DNA of 64,000 nt from Pseudomonas saudimassiliensis. GTDB lineage: Bacteria; Pseudomonadota; Gammaproteobacteria; Pseudomonadales; Pseudomonadaceae. The position numbers were made by a program, and so were the translations under genes. How positions within the stretch are numbered: position 1 is the first letter of the stretch; the number at the start of each line of letters is the position of its first letter. Location of the stretch: positions 1,743,953-1,807,952 of the forward strand of contig NZ_LK391969.1 in the NCBI RefSeq assembly GCF_000939975.1, written 5' to 3'. Of this stretch, positions 1 through 8,007 are shown one piece after another. The notes under the pieces were generated by a model. It saw nothing but the letters and a program-made list of their open reading frames with translations, was not told the origin of the DNA and did not search any database.

Positions 1-352
1 TAACGGGCTGGTGGTTGGTACCGACCATGCGGCGGAAGCGGTCATGGGCTTTTTTACCAAGTTCGGTGACGGTGCCTGTGACCTGGCCCCGCTGACCGGG
101 CTGGTCAAGGGGCAGATCCGCCGTATCGCCGCGGAACTGGGTGCGCCAGCGGGGTTGGTGGGCAAGATTCCCACCGCGGATCTGGAAGAGCTGGAGCCGG
201 GCCGGCCGGATGAAGACGCGTACGGGCTGAGCTATGAGCAGATCGATGCCTTCCTGCTGGGCCATCCGGCGGTTGATGAGGTGACCGCGAACAAGATCAT
301 CGAGCGCTACGATATGACCGAGCACAAGCGGCAGTTGCCACTGGCGCCTTGA
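1..352 (+). CDS. nadE: NH3-dependent NAD+ synthetase, C-terminal part (partial)
   Basis: The reading frame is open from the first bases of the window, so the gene begins upstream; about 116 C-terminal residues are visible. NadE amidates deamido-NAD+ with ammonia and ATP, the last step of NAD synthesis in the cytosol. The stretch [13 protein letters not shown] followed by [14 protein letters not shown] is typical of the NadE core, where the Asp and the KFGDG loop contribute to nucleotide and substrate binding. The PTADLEEL and [13 protein letters not shown] segments match the conserved C-terminal lid region. The gene stops with TGA and converges on the minus-strand gene that ends at 372. Family assignment is firm; the N-terminal ATP-pyrophosphatase motif lies outside the window. 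Confidence 0.93.
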   Translation, partial: NGLVVGTDHAAEAVMGFFTKFGDGACDLAPLTGLVKGQIRRIAAELGAPAGLVGKIPTADLEELEPGRPDEDAYGLSYEQIDAFLLGHPAVDEVTANKIIERYDMTEHKRQLPLAP

Positions 353-371
353 TTACCTCGGCCGGTACCGA

Positions 372-677
372 TCACCCGTGCAAGGCCTGCACCACTGGTG
401 CGGGCGCCTGCCGCGTTTCGCGCTGCGCCAAGTAGCGCGTGCAGCTGACCCGCAGAAACGAGGCAAAGTTTACGACTTCGCCGCGCAGGTCCATGATTTC
501 TTCATACAGCTTGGTGATCAGCTGGTTGGTCGTCATGCCATCAACTTCGGCGATCTCCTGCAGAATTTGCCAGAACTGATTCTCCAGCCGCAACGTGGTC
601 ACCACGCCGCGTATGCGCAGTGACCGCGATCTCGACTCATACAGAATCGGATCAGCTTTGACGTAGAGTTCACACAT
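372..677 (-). CDS. Ribbon-helix-helix domain protein
   Basis: A 101-residue protein resembling the RHH_4-type ribbon-helix-helix family. Residues about 18-75 have the expected pattern: a short strand (RSLRIRGVVTTLRLE), then an FW-containing helix (ENQFWQILQEIA) and a second helix (MTTNQLITKLYEEI), ending with the family's FLRV..TRYL segment. RHH proteins bind DNA as dimers through the strand, so a regulatory role is plausible but no target is indicated. It lies 15 bases downstream of the DJ-1/PfpI gene on the same strand and may be co-transcribed with it. The tail after residue 88 looks disordered. Confidence 0.75.
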   Translation of the reverse strand: MCELYVKADPILYESRSRSLRIRGVVTTLRLENQFWQILQEIAEVDGMTTNQLITKLYEEIMDLRGEVVNFASFLRVSCTRYLAQRETRQAPAPVVQALHG

Positions 678-692
678 GCGGCCACCACTTGG

Positions 693-1274
693 TTAAAGGG
701 TAATCCGGGCACCCAGCAATTTGATGAAGGCGGCCAGCCACGCGGGATGCGCTGGCCAGGCAGGCGCAGTCACCAGGTTGCCCTGGACGTGTGCCTGGTC
801 CACCGGAATGTCCATATAGGTGCCACCGGCCATTTTGACATCGGGGCCACAGGCCGGGTAAGCACTGCATTCGCGGCCTTGCAGCACGCCTGCGGCGGCA
901 AGAATCTGCGCGCCATGGCAGACCGCGGCAATGGGTTTGCGGGCCTGATCGAACTGTCGCACGATCTCGATTACCCGCTCGTTCAGCCGCAGATACTCCG
1001 GTGCCCGGCCGCCGGGGATGACCAGGCCGACATAATCCTCGACGTTCACCTGATCGAAGTCATAGGTCAACGCGAAGTTATGCCCGGGCTTCTCACTGTA
1101 GGTCTGATCGCCTTCGAAGTCGTGAATGGCCGTACGGACGGTGTCTCCCGCCCGCTTATCGGGGCAGACAGCATCCACCTGGTAACCCAGCATGGTCAGC
1201 GCCTGAAAAGGCACCATGGTTTCATAGTCTTCGGTGAAGTCACCGGCCAACAGTAGCAGTTTCCTGGTGTTCAT
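693..1274 (-). CDS. DJ-1/PfpI family protein (class I glutamine amidotransferase-like)
   Basis: A 193-residue single-domain protein of the DJ-1/PfpI superfamily. The N-terminus ([19 protein letters not shown]) has the conserved strand and acidic residue, [12 protein letters not shown] matches the family GG loop, and the nucleophile elbow AAVCHGAQ places the catalytic-type cysteine at 119 followed by His120. Members act as proteases, chaperones, glyoxalase/deglycase-like enzymes or hydratases, and sequence alone does not separate these. It is cytosolic with no signal peptide. The gene sits just upstream of the ribbon-helix-helix gene on the same strand. Confidence 0.85.
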   Translation of the reverse strand: MNTRKLLLLAGDFTEDYETMVPFQALTMLGYQVDAVCPDKRAGDTVRTAIHDFEGDQTYSEKPGHNFALTYDFDQVNVEDYVGLVIPGGRAPEYLRLNERVIEIVRQFDQARKPIAAVCHGAQILAAAGVLQGRECSAYPACGPDVKMAGGTYMDIPVDQAHVQGNLVTAPAWPAHPAWLAAFIKLLGARITL

Positions 1275-1350
1275 CTTGTCGCCCTCCGGATAGTGATAAG
1301 ACCAGCATGCACTCGAATACCGGCTTACGGGTAACAGGGGGCTACTACAG

Positions 1351-2835
1351 TTAACGCCCCTTCAGTGAGCCCAGCAGACCGCGCATGATCTGCCGGCCCA
1401 GTTGCGTGCCAAACGCACGCATAGCACTGCGTCCGGCCTGCCTGACCATATCTGCCACCACCGACCTCTCGGCGGCGGGCCGACGCCGTTCCCTGGCTTC
1501 GGATTGCCGGCGGGTGACGACGGTCTCGTCGGACAGTGCCCGTTCGGCCTGCGCCTGCAGTACTTCGTACGCCGACTCACGGTCCAGCGCCTGGTCAAAC
1601 ACCCCTGACAGCACTGAGCGCTGCACCAGTGTACTGCGCTCCTGGTCAGTGATGGGTCCCATCTGGCTCGCCGGTGGGCGGATCAGGACGCGCTGGACCG
1701 GGGTGGGCACCCCCTTGCTGTCGAGCACGGATACCAACGCTTCACCCACCCCCAGTTCGGTAATGGCCGCCTCGGTGTCCAGCACGGGATTGCTACGGAA
1801 GGTCTGGGCGGCGGTGCGCACCGCCTGTTGATCTTTCGGGGTAAAGGCGCGCAGGGCGTGCTGCACACGGTTACCCAATTGGCCCAGAATGGCTTCCGGC
1901 ACATCTAACGGGCTCTGGGTAATGAAGTACACGCCGACGCCCTTGGAACGAATCAGCCGCACTACCTGCTCAATGCGATCCACCAGCGTTTTGGGTGTGT
2001 CCTTGAACAGCAGGTGCGCTTCATCGAAGAACAGAACGAAGCGGGGCTTGTCGGCGTCGCCGACTTCGGGCAATTGTTCGAAGAGCTCGGATAACAGCCA
2101 GAGCAGTATGCTGGAATAGGCCAGTGGGCTATCGCGGTACAGCCGCGCTGCATGCAGGATGTTCACTACCCCCTGCCCCTGCTGGTTAGTCTGCATCAAG
2201 TCTTCGAGGGTGATCGCTGGTTCGCCGAACAGTTGCTCACCGCCCAGATTATCCAGGCTCAGCAATGCCCGTTGGATGGCCCCGATACTGGCGGGCGCGA
2301 CATTGCCGTAGACAGGCCCTATCTCGCTCCGGTTGTCATTGATGAAGCCCAGCATGGCGCGCAGGTCTTTCAGGTCCAGCAACAGCCACCCATGGTCATC
2401 CGCCACCTTGAACAGCACCTGCAGGACGCCGGTCTGGGTCTCGTTGAGGTTAAGCAGACGCGCCAGCATGACCGGTCCGAAGTCGGCGACGGTCAGGCGC
2501 AGTGGGTGACCGTGCTCGCCGTAGACATCCCAGAACACCGTGGGCGCGCCAGTTGGTTGCAGATCCTCAATCCCCGCCCGGATCGCCCGCTGTTGCAACT
2601 GATCGCTGATGACACCGGGCTGGGCAATTCCGGAAAAGTCACCCTTGATATCGGGTACCAATACCGGCACGCCCAACTCGGAAAACGCCTGCGCCATGAC
2701 CTGCAGGGTGATGGTCTTGCCGGTGCCCGTCGCTCCTGCGACCAATCCATGCCGGTTGGCCATCCGCGGTTCAATGGCTACAGGATGTTCGCTGCTGGCG
2801 CCCAGCAGCAGAGGCGGCACTGTGGGGTTGGTCAC
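1351..2835 (-). CDS. HerA-like helicase/ATPase of the DUF853 (YjgR) family
   Basis: A 494-residue protein with a Walker A motif GATGTGKT at residues 34-41 and a Walker B/DEAH box ([12 protein letters not shown]) around 271-274. The length and the [13 protein letters not shown] and [33 protein letters not shown] segments match the DUF853/YjgR family of HerA-FtsK ATPases. The C-terminal 100 residues are charged and poorly conserved in such proteins, ending in a basic [21 protein letters not shown] tail. A role in nucleic-acid handling is inferred from the family; the E. coli homologue is not well understood. It is a stand-alone gene. Confidence 0.88.
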   Translation of the reverse strand: MTNPTVPPLLLGASSEHPVAIEPRMANRHGLVAGATGTGKTITLQVMAQAFSELGVPVLVPDIKGDFSGIAQPGVISDQLQQRAIRAGIEDLQPTGAPTVFWDVYGEHGHPLRLTVADFGPVMLARLLNLNETQTGVLQVLFKVADDHGWLLLDLKDLRAMLGFINDNRSEIGPVYGNVAPASIGAIQRALLSLDNLGGEQLFGEPAITLEDLMQTNQQGQGVVNILHAARLYRDSPLAYSSILLWLLSELFEQLPEVGDADKPRFVLFFDEAHLLFKDTPKTLVDRIEQVVRLIRSKGVGVYFITQSPLDVPEAILGQLGNRVQHALRAFTPKDQQAVRTAAQTFRSNPVLDTEAAITELGVGEALVSVLDSKGVPTPVQRVLIRPPASQMGPITDQERSTLVQRSVLSGVFDQALDRESAYEVLQAQAERALSDETVVTRRQSEARERRRPAAERSVVADMVRQAGRSAMRAFGTQLGRQIMRGLLGSLKGR

Positions 2836-2900
2836 GGCTATGCTCCGAGTAAAGGATTACCGGAGTGTAAGCGGCTAGCCACCTCCAAGTGAAGCCGCAC

Positions 2901-5108
2901 TCAGAAGCCGGCCAGGCCCGCCGCCTTGCCCCGGGCCGCATGCAGTTTCTTGAAGCTGTCGATCAGCCGCTGGTGCCGGTCGAGGCCTTCCAGTTTCATG
3001 CTGGTGGGCGTCAGGCCGTAGAAGCGTACGCTGCCGTCCATTGAGCCGATCACCGCATCCATGCGCTCGTCACCGAACATGCGGCGGAAGTTGGGTTCGT
3101 AGTCGTCCAGATCCAGCTCGTCGTCCAGTTCCACTTCCAGCACCACGTTCAGCGCCTGGTAGAACAGCCCGCGTTCAACGGTGTTGTCGTTGTACTGCAG
3201 GAAGGTTTCCGTCAGCTCCTTGGCTTCTTCGAACTGCTGCAGGGCCAGGTGGATCAGCAGTTTAAGTTCGAGGATGGTCAGCTGGCCCCAGACGGTGTTG
3301 TCGTCGAACTCGATGCCGATCAGGGTGGTGATATCGGTGTAGTCGTCCAGCTCGCTTTCTTCCAGACGCTCGAGTAGCGCCTGCAGGCTGTCCTCATCCA
3401 GGCTATGCAGGTTGAGGATATCCTCGCGGAACAGCAGCGCCTTGTTGGTGTTGTCCCAGATCAGGTCATCCACCGGGTAGACCTCGGAATACCCCGGCAC
3501 CAGGATGCGGCAGGCGATGGCGCCAAGGTCGTCGAAGACGGCCATGTAGGCTTCATTGCCCATGTCTTCGAGCAGGCCGAACAGGGTGGCGGCTTCCTCG
3601 GCGGTGGCGTTATCGCCTTGGCTGGAAAAATCCCATTCGACGAAGTCGAAGTCGGCCCGGGCGCTGAAGAACCGCCAGGACACCACGCCGCTGGAGTCGA
3701 TGAAGTGCTCGACGTAGTTGTTCGGCTCGGTCACCGCCTGGCTTTCGAAGGTCGGCTGGGGCAGGTCGTTGAGGCCTTCGAAGCTGCGGCCCTGCAGCAG
3801 CTCGGTGAGGCTGCGCTCCAGGGCAACTTCAAAGCGCGGGTGGGCGCCGAAGGAGGCAAACACACCGCCGGTGCGCGGGTTCATCAGGGTCACGCACATG
3901 ACCGGGAACTGGCCGCCCATGGAGGCGTCTTTCACCAGCACGGGAAAGCCCTGCTCTTCCAGGCCCTGGATGCCGGCCACGATTGCCGGGTACTTGGCCA
4001 GCACCTCCTGGGGCACGTCCGGCAGGGCCAGCTCGCCTTCCAGGATCTCGCGTTTCACCGCCCGCTCGAAGATCTCCGACAGGCACTGCACCTGGGCTTC
4101 GGCCAGGGTGTTGCCGGCGCTCATGCCATTGCTGAGGAACAAGTTCTCGATCAGGTTGGAGGGGAAATACACCACCTCGCCGTCGGACTGGCGCACATAG
4201 GGGATGGAGCAGATGCCGCGCTCGGTATTGCCGGAGTTGGTGTCGTACAGGTGCGAGCCGCGCAGTTCGCCTTCGGGGTTGTAGATCGCCAGGCAATGGT
4301 CGTCGAGAATCTCGGCCGGCAGCTCGTCATTGGGGCCGGGCTGGAACCAGCGCTCGCGGGGGTAATGCACGAAGGGCGCGTTGGCGATCTCCTGGCCCCA
4401 GTACTGGTCGTTATAGAAGAAGTTGCAGTTCAGCCGCTCGATGAACTCGCCCAGCGCCGAGGCCAGCGCGCTTTCCTTGGTCGAGCCCTTGCCGTTGGTG
4501 AAGCACAGCGGCGATTGCGCGTCGCGGGTGTGCAGTGACCAGACATTGGGCACGATATTGCGCCAGGAGGCGATTTCGATCTTCATCCCCAGCCCGGCGA
4601 GGATGCCGGACATGGTGGCAATGGTCTGCTCCAAGGGCAGGTCCTTGCCCGGAATGCGGGTGCCCTCGCCCGTGGCGATACCCGGCAGCAGCAGCGCCTG
4701 GGCGTCGGCGTCCAGGTTGTCCACCTCCTCGATGACGAACTCGGGCCCGGTCTGCACGACCTTCTTCACCGTACACCGCTCGATGGAGCGCAGGATGCCC
4801 TGGCGGTCCTTGGCAGAAATATCGGCGGGCAGTTCGACCTGGATCTTGAAGGTCTGCTGGTAGCGGTTTTCCGGGTCGACGATGTTGTTCTGCGACAGGC
4901 GAATATTGTCGGTAGGAATGTTGCGCGTGCTGCAGTACAGCTTCACGAAATACGCCGCACACAGCGCCGAGGAGGCCAGGAAGTAATCGAAGGGACCCGG
5001 AGCCGAACCGTCGCCCTTGTAGCGGATGGGTTGGTCGGCCACCACGGTGAAGTCATCAAACTTCGCTTCGAGGCGAAGGTTGTCGAGAAAGTTGACCTTG
5101 ATTTCCAT
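2901..5108 (-). CDS. ycaO: OsmC-like / YcaO domain fusion protein
   Basis: A 735-residue two-domain protein. Residues 1-130 are OsmC-like, with the two expected redox cysteines at 50 (SSALCAAYF) and 112 (IERCTVKK). Residues about 150-560 are a YcaO domain: KESALASALGEFIERLNC near 211-228 and NTLAEAQVQCLSEIFERAVKRE further on carry the acidic residues that YcaO proteins use to bind ATP and magnesium. The last 170 residues look helical. YcaO enzymes activate backbone amides with ATP; the E. coli YcaO is linked to beta-methylthiolation of ribosomal protein S12. No precursor peptide, TfuA or cyclodehydratase partner gene is adjacent, which argues against a RiPP cluster. The start is the ATG just before the IKVNFLDN strand. 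Confidence 0.9.
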   Translation of the reverse strand: MEIKVNFLDNLRLEAKFDDFTVVADQPIRYKGDGSAPGPFDYFLASSALCAAYFVKLYCSTRNIPTDNIRLSQNNIVDPENRYQQTFKIQVELPADISAKDRQGILRSIERCTVKKVVQTGPEFVIEEVDNLDADAQALLLPGIATGEGTRIPGKDLPLEQTIATMSGILAGLGMKIEIASWRNIVPNVWSLHTRDAQSPLCFTNGKGSTKESALASALGEFIERLNCNFFYNDQYWGQEIANAPFVHYPRERWFQPGPNDELPAEILDDHCLAIYNPEGELRGSHLYDTNSGNTERGICSIPYVRQSDGEVVYFPSNLIENLFLSNGMSAGNTLAEAQVQCLSEIFERAVKREILEGELALPDVPQEVLAKYPAIVAGIQGLEEQGFPVLVKDASMGGQFPVMCVTLMNPRTGGVFASFGAHPRFEVALERSLTELLQGRSFEGLNDLPQPTFESQAVTEPNNYVEHFIDSSGVVSWRFFSARADFDFVEWDFSSQGDNATAEEAATLFGLLEDMGNEAYMAVFDDLGAIACRILVPGYSEVYPVDDLIWDNTNKALLFREDILNLHSLDEDSLQALLERLEESELDDYTDITTLIGIEFDDNTVWGQLTILELKLLIHLALQQFEEAKELTETFLQYNDNTVERGLFYQALNVVLEVELDDELDLDDYEPNFRRMFGDERMDAVIGSMDGSVRFYGLTPTSMKLEGLDRHQRLIDSFKKLHAARGKAAGLAGF

Positions 5109-5184
5109 GGGGCGGGCACCGGAGCAGACGAGAGAAGGCCGCCATTATCCGGTTTTTGCGCGGGAAGTCATGCGCTGACCGCGC

Positions 5185-5219
5185 GGCCGGGGCACCGTTT
5201 ATCGAACGGTGCCCCGGCC
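5185..5219 (-). terminator. Strong hairpin downstream of tenA
   Basis: A perfect 15-base stem with a 5-base loop (arms GGCCGGGGCACCGTT and its complement) lies 17 bases past the tenA stop and before the ycaO gene on the same strand. No clear run of U follows, so it may be a factor-dependent terminator or an RNA-stabilising structure. Confidence 0.6.
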
Positions 5220-5235
5220 AGGTCGGCTGCCGGCG

Positions 5236-5904
5236 TTACATGCGCTGATTCAGGCCCATGTCCCAGAAGTCGATTTCCAGGCGGGTAGCGTCGCGGAAGA
5301 TGCGCACCAGTTGCTCGAAACGGCGCGGCGAGACATCTGCCAGTTCGCGGTTGAGCCACTCCACTTCCGCCGCGGTGGCCGCCTGGAAGGCCTCGCTTTC
5401 ATACATGGTGATCCAGGGATCATAGGGGTTCTGCTCGCCACGTACCGTCTCGCTGCGGCTGTTCAGCCACTGGGCGATGCGGCCGTAGCCCACCAGGCAT
5501 GGCGCCAGCGCCACGTGCAGGTCGAGCAGGTCGCCGCGGTTGCCGGTGTCCAGCACATAGCGCGTGTAGGCCAGGGTGGCGCGGGCTTCGGGGAGCGCCT
5601 GCAGTTCCGCCTCGGAGATGCCCCACTGGCGGCAATACTCGACGTGCAGCCCCAGCTCCAGGCCGATAATGGCTTCCAGGCCGGCCTTGGCCTGGCGCAG
5701 GTCATCCAGCGTCGGGCTCTTGTAGGCGGCCAGAGCAAAAGCGCGGCCAAACTGGATCAGGAACAGGTAATCCTGCTTCAGGTAATGGCGAAAGGCGTCC
5801 TCCGCCAGGGTGCCGTTACCCAGCTGCTGGACGAAGTCGTGCTGGATGTAGGCATCCCATTCGCCCTGGCAGGCTTGCTGCAGCTGATTGAAATCGAAGG
5901 CCAT
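5236..5904 (-). CDS. tenA: TenA family aminopyrimidine aminohydrolase (thiaminase II)
   Basis: A 222-residue all-helical TenA protein. The residues known to matter in TenA are present: Asp45 (LKQDYLFL), the nucleophile Cys136 (ALAPCLVGYG) and the acid Glu210 (RLEIDFWDMG). TenA hydrolyses aminopyrimidine breakdown products of thiamin to hydroxymethylpyrimidine, which re-enters thiamin synthesis. No other thiamin genes and no thiamin pyrophosphate riboswitch are visible nearby. The upstream neighbour on the same strand is an SBF-type transporter whose end is about 80 bases away and followed by a hairpin, so the two genes are probably separate transcripts. The C-terminus ends shortly after the catalytic Glu, as usual. 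Confidence 0.92.
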   Translation of the reverse strand: MAFDFNQLQQACQGEWDAYIQHDFVQQLGNGTLAEDAFRHYLKQDYLFLIQFGRAFALAAYKSPTLDDLRQAKAGLEAIIGLELGLHVEYCRQWGISEAELQALPEARATLAYTRYVLDTGNRGDLLDLHVALAPCLVGYGRIAQWLNSRSETVRGEQNPYDPWITMYESEAFQAATAAEVEWLNRELADVSPRRFEQLVRIFRDATRLEIDFWDMGLNQRM

Positions 5905-5959
5905 TAGCTATCTCACTGTTATTAAAGGAATTGAGGATGGCCGATACCATAACCGCTGG

Positions 5960-5983
5960 GGCCGGGAAAGCAATCTCCCGGCC
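5960..5983 (-). terminator. Hairpin downstream of the SBF-type transporter gene
   Basis: An 8-base inverted repeat (GGCCGGGA / TCCCGGCC) with an 8-base loop starts 2 bases beyond the transporter's stop codon, on the path to tenA. It lacks a long U run; a terminator role is inferred from position. Confidence 0.45.
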
Positions 5984-5985
5984 GG

Positions 5986-7008
5986 TCAGGCGCCTTCTGG
6001 CGCCGGCTCGGCTACCTCCGGGCGGCGCGCGTAGCGCTCGGCCAGCACGGCGCAGACCATCAGCTGGATCTGGTGGAAGATCATCAACGGCAGGATCATC
6101 GCGCCCATGCTACCGCCGGCAAACAGCACCTGGGCCATGGGCACACCGGTGGCCAGGCTCTTCTTCGAGCCGGCAAACAGGATGGTGATGCGGTCCTCGG
6201 TATTGAAACCCATGCGCCGCGCCAGCTGCTCGACCAGCACCAGCACCAGGACCAGCAGGATGCAGCACGCCAGCACCAGCCCGCCCAGCTGCAGCAGCGG
6301 AATGCTGTGCCACAGCCCCTCCACCACCGCCGCGCTGAAGGCACCGTAGACCACCAACAGGATGGAGCCCTGGTCGACATTCTTCAGCCAGGTCTTGTTC
6401 TGCTCGACCCAGCGGCCAATCCAGCGGCGGGCAATCTGCCCGGCGATAAAGGGCAGCAGCAGCTGCACGGTGATCTGCCCGATGGCGCCCAGCGTATCGC
6501 CTTCACCGGCGTCGGCGCCCATCAACAGCATCACCAGCAGGGGGGTAACGAAGATACCCAGCAAGCTGGAGGTGGCCGCGCTGCACACTGCCGCCGCCAC
6601 GTTGCCCCGCGCCAGTGAGGTAAAGGCGATGGCCGACTGCACCGTGGCCGGCAAGGCGCACAGGAACAGCATGCCCAGATACAGCTCATGGCCCATCAGC
6701 GGCGCCAGCACCGGCTTGAGCGCGAGCCCCAGCAGTGGGAACAGCACGAAGGTACAGCCGAACACCACCAGGTGCAGGCGCCAGTGGGTGGCACCGGCCC
6801 AGATCGCGTCCCGCGACAGCTTGGCGCCGTGCATGAAGAACAGCAGGGCAATGGCCAGGTTGGTAATCCAACCGAACACCACGGCAACCTCACCCTGTAC
6901 CGGAAGCAGGCTTGCCCCCGCCATGGCGGCGATCAGACAGAGGGTGAAGTTGTCGGGCATGAAACGGGGGCGGGCCATCTTGGTCTCCTGGATAGCGACA
7001 GTGAACAC
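5986..7008 (-). CDS. Bile acid:sodium symporter-like family transporter (YfeH type)
   Basis: A 340-residue inner-membrane protein with about ten hydrophobic segments, matching the SBF-like family (YfeH group) in length and in signatures such as RPRFMPDNFTLCLI at the start, NLAIALLFFMHGAKLS, LCALPATVQSAIAFTSLARGN and FAGSKKSLATGVPMA. The ALPATVQSAIAFT and GSKKSLATG segments correspond to the two discontinuous helices that form the sodium and substrate site in this fold. The substrate is unknown; the neighbouring tenA raises the possibility of a thiamin-related compound, but that is only context. The ATG at residue 11 (MARPRFMPD) is an equally good or better start than the first ATG. Confidence 0.87.
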   Translation of the reverse strand: MFTVAIQETKMARPRFMPDNFTLCLIAAMAGASLLPVQGEVAVVFGWITNLAIALLFFMHGAKLSRDAIWAGATHWRLHLVVFGCTFVLFPLLGLALKPVLAPLMGHELYLGMLFLCALPATVQSAIAFTSLARGNVAAAVCSAATSSLLGIFVTPLLVMLLMGADAGEGDTLGAIGQITVQLLLPFIAGQIARRWIGRWVEQNKTWLKNVDQGSILLVVYGAFSAAVVEGLWHSIPLLQLGGLVLACCILLVLVLVLVEQLARRMGFNTEDRITILFAGSKKSLATGVPMAQVLFAGGSMGAMILPLMIFHQIQLMVCAVLAERYARRPEVAEPAPEGA

Positions 7009-7124
7009 CGGAACGGGGCAGTGTACTGTGATGACCGCTGCGGCCCAACTCCTTGCAGCTGAACGCAGCGTCTCTGATATCGGTCAAACGAATCTGGACG
7101 ATCGGAGGAAGATACTGTTGCGCG

Positions 7125-7964
7125 CTAGTTACCCTTGCTGTCGGCCAAGCCCACGAACCAACCACCGCTGGCATCCTGCCTGACTTCCAGCAAATCGTAG
7201 GTCTTCAACATATCCAACAGACCGGAATGGCCGTATCCCTTGGGCGTAAAAGCGGGATCAGTACGCTTCAAGTACTGTCCCAGCGGCCCCAGCCCAACCT
7301 TGCCGTCGGAAGACTCGCTTGCCAGCAGCGAAACGGCCTCTACTACAGAACGCGGGCGCCGCTTTACAGGCGGTTTATTGGGTTCCTTCACCACCTCCTT
7401 GTTGGGCTCGGCTTTCACCGATTCCGCTTTGGCAGGGCCTTCCTTTCTTGCCGAATCCTTTTCTTCGGAATCGCCGGTTGCCTCGTGCTCCATCTCCGCT
7501 TGCGACCATTCAAAGAACTGGTCACTGGCGTTCCGCAGGGCTTCCGGCGTCTTCGCCTCGCCGACAATACAGACCCGGGCGCCGCGCTCGCGCAATTTCC
7601 GCGACAGATAGGCAAAATCGGAGTCACTGGTGACCAGGCAGAAGACATCGGCGCGGTGATCAAACATGACTTCCAGCGCATCCAGCGCCAGCGCTATATC
7701 CGCTGTGTTCTTCCCGGAAGCATATTGATATTGGAGGTGCGGCGTAAACGCCAGGCGCACCAGGGCTTCCTGCCAGCGGTTGGCCAGGGTGGAATGGTTA
7801 CCGTAGCCCCGGCGCAACACTACACGACCGAACTGCGCGGCCATGCGCAGGGCATACGGGAGAATCTCGGGAGGCACGTTATCGCAATCAACCATGACCG
7901 CCACGGACAGGTCCATGCCGTTGGAAAGATCTCGCATTACTGTGGACTGTAAAATGTTGCTCAT
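7125..7964 (-). CDS. NYN domain protein with C-terminal LOTUS/OST-HTH domain
   Basis: A 279-residue protein. Residues about 20-150 form an NYN (PIN-like) nuclease domain with the expected metal-binding aspartates: VDCDN (Asp26/28), TADIALALD (Asp89) and TSDSDFAYL (Asp114/116). A charged low-complexity linker (residues about 165-205, rich in Glu, Lys and Ala) joins it to a LOTUS/OST-HTH-like domain (about 210-275; VGLGPLGQYLKR and YGHSGLLDMLKTY). NYN-LOTUS proteins are thought to act on RNA; the bacterial targets are mostly unknown. The gene follows uvrD on the same strand by 43 bases. The start ATG was chosen as the first in frame; ATG at residue 10 or 17 is also possible. Confidence 0.85.
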   Translation of the reverse strand: MSNILQSTVMRDLSNGMDLSVAVMVDCDNVPPEILPYALRMAAQFGRVVLRRGYGNHSTLANRWQEALVRLAFTPHLQYQYASGKNTADIALALDALEVMFDHRADVFCLVTSDSDFAYLSRKLRERGARVCIVGEAKTPEALRNASDQFFEWSQAEMEHEATGDSEEKDSARKEGPAKAESVKAEPNKEVVKEPNKPPVKRRPRSVVEAVSLLASESSDGKVGLGPLGQYLKRTDPAFTPKGYGHSGLLDMLKTYDLLEVRQDASGGWFVGLADSKGN

Positions 7965-8007
7965 GGAAATTCCGTTTTTATAGTGTCAACTTCCCATCGG
8001 CGATCAC

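Noticed and set aside
2901..5108. RiPP biosynthetic cluster suggested by the YcaO domain
   Set aside because: No precursor peptide, TfuA, E1-like, dehydrogenase or exporter gene is adjacent.
5905..5985. Possible thiamin pyrophosphate riboswitch upstream of tenA
   Set aside because: The gap is about 80 bases, is mostly a hairpin that follows the transporter gene, and lacks the conserved THI-box core.
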